35,083 nucleotides of DNA from Clostridium sp. CAG:590 (GCA_000431135.1 HF987868.1:1-35083); one strand, 5' to 3'. Positions 1-8,423 are shown, counted from the first letter of the stretch. Notes: generated by a model from the letters alone, not told the origin. Numbers and translations are program-made.

Positions 1-81
1 GACATCCTGTGGATGTCGGTTCTGCGCCGACCGGAGCGGAGCGAAGACCTTGAACCCATGGTTTCGAGGAACGCTCCGGTC
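1..81. repeat. Nested inverted repeats, function unknown
   Basis: Two strong inverted repeats are visible. A short hairpin (gacatcc / ggatgtc) lies at 1-17, and a 10-bp perfect pair (gaccggagcg / cgctccggtc) joins 29-38 to 72-81. The interior is more GC-rich than the surrounding sequence. No open frame or known RNA family is recognised. It lies just beyond the tRNA terminator and could belong to a feature left of the window. Confidence 0.4.
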
Positions 82-120
82 AAAAAAATAACACCATCCT
101 TTTGGATGATGTTATTTTTT
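82..120 (-). terminator. Rho-independent terminator of tRNA-Leu
   Basis: A long hairpin (82-99 pairing with 104-120, loop tttt) has A/T runs at both ends. Read on the minus strand, the single mismatch becomes a G-U pair and the stem is followed by a U tract. It starts 3 nt after the tRNA 3' end, so it ends that transcript. The A tract on the other side makes it potentially bidirectional. Confidence 0.85.
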
Positions 121-122
121 GA

Positions 123-207
123 TGCGGGAGATGGGACTTGAACCCACACGATCGCAATGACCACCAGATCCTTAGTCTGGCCTGTCTGCCAATTCCAGCA
201 CTCCCGC
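123..207 (-). tRNA. tRNA-Leu (anticodon AAG)
   Basis: Class II tRNA. The acceptor stem is GCGGGAG/CTCCCGC with discriminator A73. The D-arm has the Leu-type AATTGGCAGAC. The anticodon stem is a perfect CCAGA/TCTGG closing the loop CTAAGGA, so positions 34-36 read AAG. There is a long variable arm and a T-loop TTCAAGT. The 3' CCA is not encoded. AAG would read CUU, and also CUC/CUA if A34 is deaminated to inosine. Outside tRNA-Arg(ACG), A34 is unusual in bacteria, although tRNA-Leu(AAG) is known from some Firmicutes such as lactic acid bacteria. Position 33 is U as required and no alternative register pairs well. Confidence 0.93.
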
Positions 208-243
208 ATATTCAATTACCAGTTCAAAACACGAACCTTATAC

Positions 244-272
244 ATATTACTACGTTTCCATTAAAAATGCAA
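244..272 (-). promoter_or_regulatory. Promoter for tRNA-Leu
   Basis: On the minus strand TTGCAT (267-272) and TAATAT (244-249) are separated by 17 bp. The expected start is near 237, about 30 nt before the mature tRNA 5' end. Confidence 0.7.
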
Positions 273-308
273 CACCAAATTGCAACTTTTTAATATTTGT
301 TGAGTTTT

Positions 309-339
309 GAAGCAGATGTGCCTCATACACATCCGCTTC
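309..339 (-). repeat. Hairpin downstream of rplT
   Basis: A 12-bp inverted repeat (309-320 with 328-339, one mismatch that becomes G-U in RNA) lies 30 nt after the rplT stop. There is no convincing U tract on the minus-strand side, so it may be a weak terminator or a 3' stabilising hairpin. Confidence 0.5.
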
Positions 340-368
340 TCTTCTCCCTCAACCTATGAAATACAGTA

Positions 369-725
369 TTATGCAAGCTTAGCCTTTGCAACTTCTGCTA
401 ATTTTGCAAATCCCTCTGCATCAGAAACTGCTAACTCAGCAAGCATTTTTCTGTTCATGTCAACACCAGCTAACTTTAAGCCATACATAAACTTGCTATA
501 AGATAATCCATTCATTCTTGCTGCTGCATTGATACGGGCAATCCATAAACGTCTGAACTGTCTCTTTCTCTGCTTTCTACCAGCATATGAAGAAGTAAGT
601 GCTCTCATAACTGACTGCTTTGCTACTCTATACTGCTTTGATCTAGCTCCTCTATAACCCTTTGCGAGCTTTAATGTTCTGTTATGTCTCTTCTTTGCGC
701 CTACGCCGCCTTTAACTCTTGCCAT
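369..725 (-). CDS. rplT: 50S ribosomal protein L20
   Basis: 118 aa, full family length, starting MARVKGGVGAKKRHNR. L20 is a very basic protein that binds 23S rRNA early in 50S assembly. In Firmicutes it also represses its own operon by binding the leader RNA. The typical internal features RGARSKQYR and GRKQRKRQFRRLWI are present. It is the last gene of infC-rpmI-rplT, 27 nt after rpmI, with a GGAGG ribosome binding site. The leader it would bind is visible upstream of infC at 1553-1684. Identification is secure. Confidence 0.98.
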   Translation of the reverse strand: MARVKGGVGAKKRHNRTLKLAKGYRGARSKQYRVAKQSVMRALTSSYAGRKQRKRQFRRLWIARINAAARMNGLSYSKFMYGLKLAGVDMNRKMLAELAVSDAEGFAKLAEVAKAKLA

Positions 726-752
726 TTCTATTTCCTCCTAATTCAATCCATC

Positions 753-950
753 TTAAAGATAAGGTAAAATCTTCTTCATTACCTTTTCATTTGTCTTATC
801 CATCATTGCTGCTTTTCTAAGATCTCTCTTCTTCTTAGTAGTCTTCTTGGTTAAGATATGACGCTTGTAAGCTTTGTTTCTCTTTAATTTACCGGTTCCT
901 GTTTTCTTAAAACGCTTAGCTGCTGCTCTGTTTGTCTTTAATTTTGGCAT
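753..950 (-). CDS. rpmI: 50S ribosomal protein L35
   Basis: 65 aa, starting MPKLKTNRAAAKRFKKTG, the classic L35 N-terminus. The open frame extends 16 codons upstream, but the ATG at 950 is preceded by AAGGAGG at good spacing and matches the usual family length. L35 is a small basic 50S component. It is the middle gene of the operon, 63 nt after infC and 27 nt before rplT, so co-transcription and leader-mediated control with L20 are expected. Confidence 0.97.
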   Translation of the reverse strand: MPKLKTNRAAAKRFKKTGTGKLKRNKAYKRHILTKKTTKKKRDLRKAAMMDKTNEKVMKKILPYL

Positions 951-1013
951 TTTTATTTCCTCCTTAAATGTCTGTTGTCTCTTATATAATCGGAACAAGG
1001 TTCCAGCATATAA

Positions 1014-1520
1014 CTATTTCTTCTCAGATAAGAACATGATCATGCTTCTTCCTTCGAACTTCGCAGGTTTGTCAACCACTGCGATATCCTCTAACTGTTT
1101 TGCAAAATCATCTAAGATTCCCTTACTCTGATTCACATGTGCAAGCTCTCTACCACGGAAACGTAAAGTTACTTTGACTTTATCTCCCTTTGATAAGAAC
1201 TTTCTTGCCTGATTGACTTTGGTATTCAAATCATTGGTATCAATATTCGGAGATAACCGAACTTCCTTGATATCAATTGTTTTCTGTTTCTTCTTTGCTT
1301 CTTTTTCTTTTCTTGCAAGCTCATAACGGTATTTTCCATAATCGATGATCTTACATACCGGTGGCTTTGCTGTTGGGGCAATCTTCACCAAATCTAATTC
1401 TGCTTCTCTCGCCAGCTTCATAGCATCCTTTGCTGACATAATTCCTAACTGCTCCCCATTTGATCCGATCAGACGAATCTCTCTGTCCCGAATCTGCTCA
1501 TTAATCATTAACTCGCTAAT
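1014..1520 (-). CDS. infC: Translation initiation factor IF-3 (AUU start)
   Basis: 168 aa from the preferred start. The protein reads ISELMINEQIRDREIRLIG, the conserved IF-3 N-domain entry, then a lysine-rich linker (ARKEKEAKKKQKT) and the C-domain with VTLRFRGRE. IF-3 binds the 30S subunit, checks start codon and initiator tRNA, and blocks early 50S joining. The chosen start is ATT at 1518-1520 because GGAGG (1530-1534) sits exactly 9 nt before it. The upstream in-frame ATG at 1541 overlaps the SD and has none of its own; the ATG four codons downstream of ATT has none either. A rare AUU start is the known self-control device of infC, since IF-3 discriminates against non-canonical starts. Confidence 0.93.
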   Translation of the reverse strand: MSELMINEQIRDREIRLIGSNGEQLGIMSAKDAMKLAREAELDLVKIAPTAKPPVCKIIDYGKYRYELARKEKEAKKKQKTIDIKEVRLSPNIDTNDLNTKVNQARKFLSKGDKVKVTLRFRGRELAHVNQSKGILDDFAKQLEDIAVVDKPAKFEGRSMIMFLSEKK

Positions 1521-1552
1521 GGCTTTGTACCTCCATCTCATATCATATTATT

Positions 1553-1585
1553 AAAAAAGAAGTGGACAGCATACCATCCACTTCT
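1553..1585 (-). terminator. Attenuator terminator in infC leader
   Basis: A 9-bp perfect stem (1558-1566 with 1577-1585) is followed on the minus strand by six U residues (1553-1558). It lies about 30 nt before the infC start, so it can only act as a conditional terminator of the operon. Confidence 0.9.
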
Positions 1586-1684
1586 ATTAGAGAACTCAAT
1601 TAAATCCTTACTAATATTCAACCCGAGTCGCCTCATGCGCTAAGGTGAGAGTGGATACTCTGCTTTGTTGTCTTGTCACACGAC
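1553..1684 (-). ncRNA. L20-type ribosomal protein leader (attenuator) of infC operon
   Basis: The transcript from about 1684 to infC carries the conserved-looking block CACTCTCACCTTAGCGC followed by GCGACTCGGGTTGA, which I recognise as resembling the Firmicutes L20 leader. It ends in an intrinsic terminator before the infC ribosome binding site. The segment ATCCACT (1650-1656) is complementary to AGTGGAT in the first terminator arm (1576-1582), giving an alternative antiterminator pairing. In the known system L20 binds a 23S-like fold and favours termination. Family assignment is from memory, not a covariance search. Confidence 0.8.
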
Positions 1685-1690
1685 TTGAAT

Positions 1691-1719
1691 AGATTACCAT
1701 ACATTTGTATGCAAGTCAA
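1691..1719 (-). promoter_or_regulatory. Promoter of infC-rpmI-rplT
   Basis: TTGACT (1714-1719) and TAATCT (1691-1696) are separated by 17 bp on the minus strand, predicting a start near 1684. This gives the operon its own promoter, independent of ppk1 upstream. Confidence 0.82.
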
Positions 1720-1749
1720 GTAGTTTTTATGATAATTTCTATTTCCGTT

Positions 1750-3888
1750 CTATTCTTCTGTCGGTGGAACTGCCGGTTCAAATATATTCCGTACAACATC
1801 CTTGTCAATCTTGCTCTTCCGGTTCATTGCCTGCTTACAGAACTCATCCTGTGCTGCAATCTTTTCCAATCCACGAAGATCCTGCTTTGCATATTCCCTT
1901 CCATTCGGGAGCAAAATGTGTGCTTTTAATGTATCGGCAAGCTGTAATTTCAAGATATCAATTACTTCCTGTTTCAATGTCTCATCCTCTACCGGAAATG
2001 TGATCTCTACACGTTTGTCCAGATTACGCGGCATCCAGTCTGCGCTTCCCATATATACATCTTCAAATCCATCATTATAGAAATAAAAGATTCTGGAATG
2101 TTCCAAAAAGTTACCAACGATCGATCTTACCCGGATATTCTCTGAGATACCGGGGATTCCGACTTTCAGGCAGCAGATTCCACGAATGATCAGATCAATC
2201 TGCACTCCCGCTGCACTCGCCTTATATAATGCCTCAATGATCATCGGATCGCAAAGCGAATTCATCTTTGCAACAATTCTTGCCTTCTTACCCTTCTTCG
2301 CATTGTCTGCCTCCCGGTTGATCAGCATTAAGAAACGATCCTTTAACCAGATCGGTGCAACCATTAACTTGTTCCATGCCGGTGGCTCGGAATATCCGGA
2401 AAGCATATTAAATACCGCCGTCGCATCCTCTCCAATCGCATCATTGCAGGTAAGCAGACCCATGTCTGTATATAATTTTGCCGTTACATCATTATAGTTA
2501 CCGGTTCCCAGATGAACATACCTGCGAATACCGTCTTCTTCTTTACGGACTACCAGTGCAATCTTGGAATGTGTCTTCAGACCGACCAGACCATAAATTA
2601 CATGACAGCCGGCTTTCTCCAGCATCTTCGCCCATCCGATATTATTTTCCTCGTCAAACCGTGCTTTTAATTCGACTAAAACCGTAACCTGTTTTCCATT
2701 TTCAGCCGCCTTTGCAAGTGCCGCAACAATTGGCGAATTACCACTGACACGATACAACGTCTGCTTGATCGCTAATACATCCGGATCCTTTGCTGCCTGC
2801 GTGATAAAATCAATAACCGGAGTAAATTCATAATATGGATGATGCAATAAAATATCATGCTCTCTGATCTGTTCAAAAATTCCCCGTTCTTTATCCAGTC
2901 CCGGAACCGGCTGTGGAATATACTTTGGAAGACGATACTCGTCAAATCCTTCTAATCCGTATGCTTTCATTAAGAAAGTCAGATCCAGAGGTCCTTTGAT
3001 CTTATACAGATAATTTTCATCCACTTTCAATTGCTCCATCAGCTTCTTTTGAAGACGTTTGTCCATTGTATCAGCAACTTCTAACCGGATCACTTCCCCC
3101 CATTGCCGTTTCTTGATCTGTTTCTCAATCTCTTTTAACAGATCCGCCGCATCATCCTCATCAATTGTCAAATCTGCATTTCGCATAATACGATACGGAT
3201 GCGCACTCAAGATTGTATAATTTAAGAATAATTTATCCAGATTCCGCTCGATCACTTCCTCTAACAAAATGATATCCGTCCCGCCTTCTTTTGTTGCCGG
3301 CACCTCAACAATCCGCGGAAGTACACTCGGAACCTGTACGGTTGCAATATCAATGACATTTTCCTTCTTCTTATCCTTGATCAATGCTCCGATATTCAAT
3401 GTCTTATTCTGAATCAGTGGAAATGGTCTTGAAGAATCCACTGCCATCGGGGTAAGTACCGGATACACATCCTTCATAAAATACTCATCCACATACCGTG
3501 CCTGTTTCTCCGTCAGGTCTTCATGATGCCGGATCAGATGCAAACCGCATTTTTCCAATTGTGGCAGAAGGGAACGATTCAGTGTCGTATACTGATCCGC
3601 CATGAATTCCTTTGCCTCCGGCAGAATTGCCTCTAACTGTTCTTTCGCAGTCATGCCTGCAATATCTTTTTTCGTATATCCTGCATGCACCATATCCATC
3701 AAAGAAGCGATCCGGATCATAAAAAATTCGTCCAGATTAGAAGCTGTGATACTTAAAAATTTGATCCGCTCAAACAACAATATATTTTTGTCTTTTGCTT
3801 CCGCGAGAATCCTCTTATTAAACTGGAGCCAGGAAAGTTCTCTATTCTCAAGGTATTCCGGCTTTAAATATTTACTCTTTTCCTTCAT
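1750..3888 (-). CDS. ppk1: Polyphosphate kinase 1
   Basis: 712 aa, full length for PPK1. It reversibly makes inorganic polyphosphate from ATP. The N-terminal domain begins ENRELSWLQFNKRIL. The two catalytic-domain histidines are present in KTHSKIAL (His about 440, the site of autophosphorylation) and YVHLGTGNYN (His about 459). The late signature HSRIFYFYNDG is intact. The ATG at 3888 is preferred: AAAAGGAG lies 9 nt upstream, while the alternative TTG at 3894 lies only 3 nt from it. The start sits within 3 nt of the ppx stop, so translation of the two is probably coupled. Nothing appears truncated. Confidence 0.96.
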   Translation of the reverse strand: MKEKSKYLKPEYLENRELSWLQFNKRILAEAKDKNILLFERIKFLSITASNLDEFFMIRIASLMDMVHAGYTKKDIAGMTAKEQLEAILPEAKEFMADQYTTLNRSLLPQLEKCGLHLIRHHEDLTEKQARYVDEYFMKDVYPVLTPMAVDSSRPFPLIQNKTLNIGALIKDKKKENVIDIATVQVPSVLPRIVEVPATKEGGTDIILLEEVIERNLDKLFLNYTILSAHPYRIMRNADLTIDEDDAADLLKEIEKQIKKRQWGEVIRLEVADTMDKRLQKKLMEQLKVDENYLYKIKGPLDLTFLMKAYGLEGFDEYRLPKYIPQPVPGLDKERGIFEQIREHDILLHHPYYEFTPVIDFITQAAKDPDVLAIKQTLYRVSGNSPIVAALAKAAENGKQVTVLVELKARFDEENNIGWAKMLEKAGCHVIYGLVGLKTHSKIALVVRKEEDGIRRYVHLGTGNYNDVTAKLYTDMGLLTCNDAIGEDATAVFNMLSGYSEPPAWNKLMVAPIWLKDRFLMLINREADNAKKGKKARIVAKMNSLCDPMIIEALYKASAAGVQIDLIIRGICCLKVGIPGISENIRVRSIVGNFLEHSRIFYFYNDGFEDVYMGSADWMPRNLDKRVEITFPVEDETLKQEVIDILKLQLADTLKAHILLPNGREYAKQDLRGLEKIAAQDEFCKQAMNRKSKIDKDVVRNIFEPAVPPTEE

Positions 3889-3890
3889 AA

Positions 3891-5426
3891 TCAAATACTC
3901 CTTTTCTGCTTCAATACCGGTTTGATCCCGTACACAAGTTCAAAAAACTCAGCTTTGTCCGTAAACAGACCTCTCTCTAATGTAAGATCATATAACGTAT
4001 CGATTGTGATCAATAACTGCTTATCCTTCACCACGATATTATATGCACTTGCTTTCTGCTTATGGGAACGATCCATTGCATTCGCAACCCTTAAGATTGC
4101 AACCAGTTTGGCAATCGTCATATAATTACATTCGCCAATCTCCCCTTGTATCTCTCTGTAATCCGGAAACGGCAGAGAATTATATTTTACGATATTTGCA
4201 ATCTCCTCGCGCTCCTTATGTGACAATCCCATAATCTCCGTCGACATGATAATTGCATAAGAATTCTCTCCTGCATTGTTCATGTTGATAAATTTACCGC
4301 AATCATGTAATGTCGCCGCAATCTCTAACTGCAATCTTTCTTTCTCTTTCAGTCCATGAATCTTCTTTGTTTTATCAAAGATCTGACATGCAATCCTTGT
4401 AACATTTACATTATGTTCTTTGTTGCACCGATACTTCTTTGCAATCTGCAATACGGAGGAGCGGATGTCATCTATAAAATCTCTTTCAAAGAAAATACGT
4501 TTCTTCTTTTCCATCTCATCCACGATAATACCGTCACACAGATCAATATTGGGTGTCCAGATCAGATCTGCCTTGGACTGCCGCAGAAAAATACCATAGA
4601 TCATGGCTGCCGGCAGTAACAGCGTGGCACGTTCATAAGGAATCTTATATTCTGCTGCAAGATCAGATGGTTTCTTTTGTAATAATTTATCAAATATGAT
4701 CTTTAACTGTTTCTCATCAATCTGGTCATGTATCTGCAATTCCGGCACGATCTGGATCAGATTACCGATCTCATCTCCGATCGCAATTACATTTTTGATC
4801 ATTTTGTCGCCCAGATAGTAATGACGGAATGCATCAATCTCATTTGCAATGAATTCCTCCATTACACGCTCTAAATGTGCTGTATCAAAGCGTAACGTTG
4901 CCAGGCGGTCTCTGACACGCAACGCACCGATTGGAAGATTCTGTGTCGCTGTCAGTTTCCCGTTATTCATAAGTGATATCTGAATGCTTCCACCTCCGAT
5001 ATCCACAATTGCCGTATTCTTCTCTGCCACTTTTTCAAAATGTTCCTGTTTGACCGCAAGCCCTTTGTACATTAGAAAGCGGTGTTCCGAATTGCTTAAT
5101 ATCTGAACCTTGAAAGATGTCCGGAGTTTAATAAGATCCAATACCATCTGATTATTCTTTGCTTCTCTTATTGCACTCGTTGCATATGCACAATAATCCA
5201 CGGTTCCATATTCTTTCATTTTTTCAGAGAAGCCGGTCAGTATATCACATAATTTCTCAACCGATTCCTGTGAAATATATCCATCCGCATAGGTGTCTGA
5301 ACCCAGTTCAATGATATTGCTGACATAATCCAACTGCCGATATCCCTTTTTGGCCGTAACCTCAAATATCTTCATGGTCACATCTGTCGAGCCGACATCA
5401 ATTGCAGCAAATGTTTTGTATGCCAT
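3891..5426 (-). CDS. ppx: Exopolyphosphatase, Ppx/GppA family with C-terminal HD domain
   Basis: 511 aa. The N-terminal actin-like ASKHA fold is shown by AAIDVGSTDVTMKIFEV (phosphate 1 loop) and AIVDIGGGSIQISL (phosphate 2 loop). The second half has an HD-type domain with TLHDCGKFINMNN and a following SHKEREEIANIV segment. Members hydrolyse terminal phosphates from polyphosphate and often pppGpp. ATG at 5426 follows AGGAGG at good spacing. It is directly coupled to ppk1, so the polymer's synthesis and breakdown enzymes are made together. Whether this one prefers polyphosphate or pppGpp cannot be read from sequence; the ppk1 neighbour favours polyphosphate. Confidence 0.92.
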   Translation of the reverse strand: MAYKTFAAIDVGSTDVTMKIFEVTAKKGYRQLDYVSNIIELGSDTYADGYISQESVEKLCDILTGFSEKMKEYGTVDYCAYATSAIREAKNNQMVLDLIKLRTSFKVQILSNSEHRFLMYKGLAVKQEHFEKVAEKNTAIVDIGGGSIQISLMNNGKLTATQNLPIGALRVRDRLATLRFDTAHLERVMEEFIANEIDAFRHYYLGDKMIKNVIAIGDEIGNLIQIVPELQIHDQIDEKQLKIIFDKLLQKKPSDLAAEYKIPYERATLLLPAAMIYGIFLRQSKADLIWTPNIDLCDGIIVDEMEKKKRIFFERDFIDDIRSSVLQIAKKYRCNKEHNVNVTRIACQIFDKTKKIHGLKEKERLQLEIAATLHDCGKFINMNNAGENSYAIIMSTEIMGLSHKEREEIANIVKYNSLPFPDYREIQGEIGECNYMTIAKLVAILRVANAMDRSHKQKASAYNIVVKDKQLLITIDTLYDLTLERGLFTDKAEFFELVYGIKPVLKQKRSI

Positions 5427-5444
5427 ATATACATTCCTCCTGTT

Positions 5445-6590
5445 CTACTGTTCTGAGACAAAACATCCAAGGATTCTGAAATTCTCCGTCTCAGCCATAA
5501 TGCCTTTTAAGGCATTCACTACATCAACATCACCCAAATTACCTTCAAAATCTACAAAAAAACAATATTCCCACTGTTTCCCGGATAACGGAATTGACTC
5601 AATACTTGTCATATTTACGTTATTGAAAATGAAATGAGCCAGAATATTGTATAAGGTACCACATGTATGCGGCAACGAAAATGATATACTCACCTTATTT
5701 GCCTTTTCCTCATATTCCCTTTCCTTTGATACAATTACGAATCTAGTTGTATTGTTATCCGAAACATTTAACTTTGGATTTAATACAGAAAGTCCATAAA
5801 TCTGAGCTGCTCTCTGACTGGCAATTGCGACCTGCGTCTTGTCCATGTCATCATGCACTTTCTTTGCACTTAATGCGGTATTCGCCATACTGACCTGTTT
5901 CCAGTCCGTCTGTTCCAAATACTCCTTCGACTGCATCAATCCCTGTGGATGGGAAAACACCGTCTTTACATCTGACAACTCCGTTCCCGGAATTCCCAAC
6001 AGACATTGATTAACACAAACTTTCTGTTCCCCTACAATTGATAATGAAAAGCGATCTAACAGATCATATATTCCATTGACAAATCCGGCTGTAGAATTCT
6101 CGATCGGCAACACACCATAATCTGCCTTTCCTTCTGCCACACTCTGTGCCACTTCATGAAAATCCTTCACATTTGATCCATTAATCTTCTCGCCAAAATA
6201 GGCAACCATCGCTGTCTCGGCAAATGCACCAGGCACACCTGCATATACTACCTTCGTCTTATCTGTAATATTCAAATGAGCAATCTTGGTAAACATTTTC
6301 TCGATCACATGATCCCGATCACCGATCACCCGGTACTGGTATCTGCGTGACACGGACATGATCTGTAAAAACAACTCCTGTACACTTTTCGCATTAAATT
6401 CCGTACTTGCCATATGACCAAGCTTGTCTAATTTCTCCAATTCTCTTTGTCTGTCATATATCGGCTTACCGGTAGACATCTTATATTCCGCAACCTGTAA
6501 TGCAAGATCCATTCTCTTTTCGATCAGTTCTACAATCTGCTTATCTACTTTGTCAATTTCCTCTCTGGTAACACTTAAATCCTGTATCAT
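5445..6590 (-). CDS. pheA: Bifunctional chorismate mutase/prephenate dehydratase (P-protein)
   Basis: 381 aa, the usual length. Domains in order: an AroQ-type chorismate mutase (about 5-90, with REEIDKVDKQIVELIEKRM and YDRQRE), prephenate dehydratase (about 115-290, with GVLPIENSTAGFV and the catalytic NNTTRFVIVSKE), and a C-terminal ACT domain (about 300-375). It converts chorismate to phenylpyruvate for phenylalanine synthesis. In the ACT domain the usual ESRP motif for Phe feedback reads ESIP here, and the GALV region reads CGTL, so feedback strength may differ. It lies 18 nt before ppx and 30 nt after folBK, so it is probably co-transcribed with both. Confidence 0.95.
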   Translation of the reverse strand: MIQDLSVTREEIDKVDKQIVELIEKRMDLALQVAEYKMSTGKPIYDRQRELEKLDKLGHMASTEFNAKSVQELFLQIMSVSRRYQYRVIGDRDHVIEKMFTKIAHLNITDKTKVVYAGVPGAFAETAMVAYFGEKINGSNVKDFHEVAQSVAEGKADYGVLPIENSTAGFVNGIYDLLDRFSLSIVGEQKVCVNQCLLGIPGTELSDVKTVFSHPQGLMQSKEYLEQTDWKQVSMANTALSAKKVHDDMDKTQVAIASQRAAQIYGLSVLNPKLNVSDNNTTRFVIVSKEREYEEKANKVSISFSLPHTCGTLYNILAHFIFNNVNMTSIESIPLSGKQWEYCFFVDFEGNLGDVDVVNALKGIMAETENFRILGCFVSEQ

Positions 6591-6620
6591 TTTCTTCTCC
6601 TTGTATTTGAAGTATTCCGT

Positions 6621-7445
6621 CTAATCTTCTTGCGCTTCCAGCCTCTGAAGTAATTCCAGCACAGATGTATGCAATATCGGATGCATATAATAAGGAGCAA
6701 TAGCCGCAAGCGGTTCTAACACAAATGTCCGTTTGGGTATCTCAATATGAGGAACCGTCAACCGTTTTGTATGTATGATCGCATCATCATAAAACAAAAT
6801 ATCAATATCCAATGTTCTCGGCCCCCAATGAACGATCCGTTCACGGTGTGCCTCCTGCTCAATAGCCATCGTTGTGTCTAATAATTCTTCCGGACTCTTC
6901 AAAGTCTGAATCTTCAGTGCTCCATTCAGGAAATTATCCTGTTCAACATCTCCATACGGTTCCGTTTCTATGTAATCCGAAACTTCCGTCACCTTCGTAT
7001 CTGGCAAAGCATTCAAACGATCGATCGCAAAATCCAAGTATCCTTCTTTATCACCCATATTCGACCCGATTGACAGATACACCGTATGCCATCCTCTTTC
7101 GATTCTGACTGCAACCGTATCTAAATGAACCCGAACCGGTGCCCAGGGTTTCTTCACCGTGATCTCTACTTTTTGAAGTAGATCATATGTCAGCAGGAGC
7201 CCGCTCGCAATCTCTTCTGCAATCTTTTCGATCAGCATATAGCGTTCTGTTTCCACTAATTTCTTAATGAACTGGCAAACCTCACCGTAATCTAATGATT
7301 GGGTCAGGTCATCCGTCTGTCCCGCCGGTCTGGTATCTAAATAAAGTCTTGCATCGACAATAAACTTCTGTCCAAGAAATGCTTCCTCTTCAAATACGCC
7401 ATGATATCCAAATATTTCCAAATTTTCAATAATAATCTGGTCCAT
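6621..7445 (-). CDS. folK: Fused dihydroneopterin aldolase / HPPK (FolB-FolK)
   Basis: 274 aa bifunctional folate enzyme. Residues 1-117 are FolB (dihydroneopterin aldolase: IFGYHGVFEEEAFLGQKF, and the lysine in VKKPWAPV). Residues about 120-272 are FolK (6-hydroxymethyl-7,8-dihydropterin pyrophosphokinase: YLSIGSNMGDKEGYL, and the signature WGPRTLDIDILFYDD that binds Mg-ATP). Together they take dihydroneopterin to the pyrophosphate used by FolP, which is the next gene upstream. The 115 nt gap to folP holds no gene. A TATGAT-like -10 occurs near the start, but a good -35 is lacking. Confidence 0.95.
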   Translation of the reverse strand: MDQIIIENLEIFGYHGVFEEEAFLGQKFIVDARLYLDTRPAGQTDDLTQSLDYGEVCQFIKKLVETERYMLIEKIAEEIASGLLLTYDLLQKVEITVKKPWAPVRVHLDTVAVRIERGWHTVYLSIGSNMGDKEGYLDFAIDRLNALPDTKVTEVSDYIETEPYGDVEQDNFLNGALKIQTLKSPEELLDTTMAIEQEAHRERIVHWGPRTLDIDILFYDDAIIHTKRLTVPHIEIPKRTFVLEPLAAIAPYYMHPILHTSVLELLQRLEAQED

Positions 7446-7560
7446 GTATCCTCTCCTATTCTATCATAACCCTAAACGCCTGATTGTTAAATATATGTTC
7501 TATTATTGACCATTTTATCGACATATTTAACCATATTTTAACATTCTGTAATTCTGACTG

Positions 7561-8370
7561 TCATCTTGCTTTCAAGATTGCCTGCGCCATCCTAAGTCCT
7601 CTCATATTCGTCTTTACATCATGCACACGGAAAACCGAACATCCCTCCATCAATCCAATAATAGAGGTTGCCAGAGTCCCTTCTTCCCGCTCCGACACAG
7701 GAAGATCCAACGTCAGACCGATCATGGATTTTCTCGACGTTCCAAGCAGGATCGGATATCCCAGCTCTTTGATGCGTTCTATATGTTTCATCACAGACAG
7801 ATTCTGATCCAGATCTTTTGCAAATCCGATTCCCGGATCCAGCATGATCTTGTCTTTGGCAATTCCTGCCGCCAGTGCCAAATCAACACACTCTCTAAGA
7901 TCATTCAAAACGTCCTCAACCAAATCGTTATAAACTTTTTCTCTCCGATTATGCATCAGACAACATGCAATTCCTGCATCTGCGATCACTTTTGCCATTG
8001 TTCCGTCCCATTTGAGTCCCCAGATATCATTTAATAGATCGGCTCCTGCCTCAATACCGGCTACGGCTACGTCCGATTTGTAAGTATCCAGAGACACCGG
8101 CACATCAAAACGTTGTTTCAATGCCTCGATCACCGGACATACCCTTTCTATCTCTTCCTCTGAAGAGATCTTGATATGATTCGGTCTTGTGGACTCTCCA
8201 CCGACATCTAAAATAGCTGCACCTTCCTCCACCATCCGTTCTGCCTGTTGCAGTGCATGATCCAGATCGTTATATCGTCCTCCGTCCGAAAAAGAATCCG
8301 GTGTTACATTCAGGATTCCCATTACATAAAATTCATTCTCTAAGTCAAACTCTTTTGCGCCTATTCTCAT
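7561..8370 (-). CDS. folP: Dihydropteroate synthase
   Basis: 269 aa from the preferred ATG at 8370. It joins p-aminobenzoate to the pterin pyrophosphate and is the sulfonamide target. Both pterin-binding signatures are seen: GILNVTPDSFSDGGRY and DVGGESTRPN, then LDPGIGFAKD and LLGTSRKSMIG, with the final FRVHDV. An upstream in-frame ATG at 8388 has no ribosome binding site, while GGGG lies 9 nt before the chosen start; the alternative would add six residues. No frameshift or odd residue was noticed. Confidence 0.95.
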   Translation of the reverse strand: MRIGAKEFDLENEFYVMGILNVTPDSFSDGGRYNDLDHALQQAERMVEEGAAILDVGGESTRPNHIKISSEEEIERVCPVIEALKQRFDVPVSLDTYKSDVAVAGIEAGADLLNDIWGLKWDGTMAKVIADAGIACCLMHNRREKVYNDLVEDVLNDLRECVDLALAAGIAKDKIMLDPGIGFAKDLDQNLSVMKHIERIKELGYPILLGTSRKSMIGLTLDLPVSEREEGTLATSIIGLMEGCSVFRVHDVKTNMRGLRMAQAILKAR

Positions 8371-8423
8371 TCTTCCATTCCCCTTCATAATATATATTTG
8401 ATTGCATCAGCTGCATGCCTTAT

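Noticed and set aside
1..81. tmRNA, 6S or other known small RNA end at the left edge
   Set aside because: The hairpins are strong but no T-arm, tag frame or other family mark could be found.
123..207. Reading the anticodon as TAA or TAG by shifting the loop
   Set aside because: Any shift breaks the perfect five-pair anticodon stem and moves U33; only AAG fits.
3889..3894. TTG at 3894 as ppk1 start
   Set aside because: Only 3 nt from the ribosome binding site, whereas ATG 3888 is at 9 nt.
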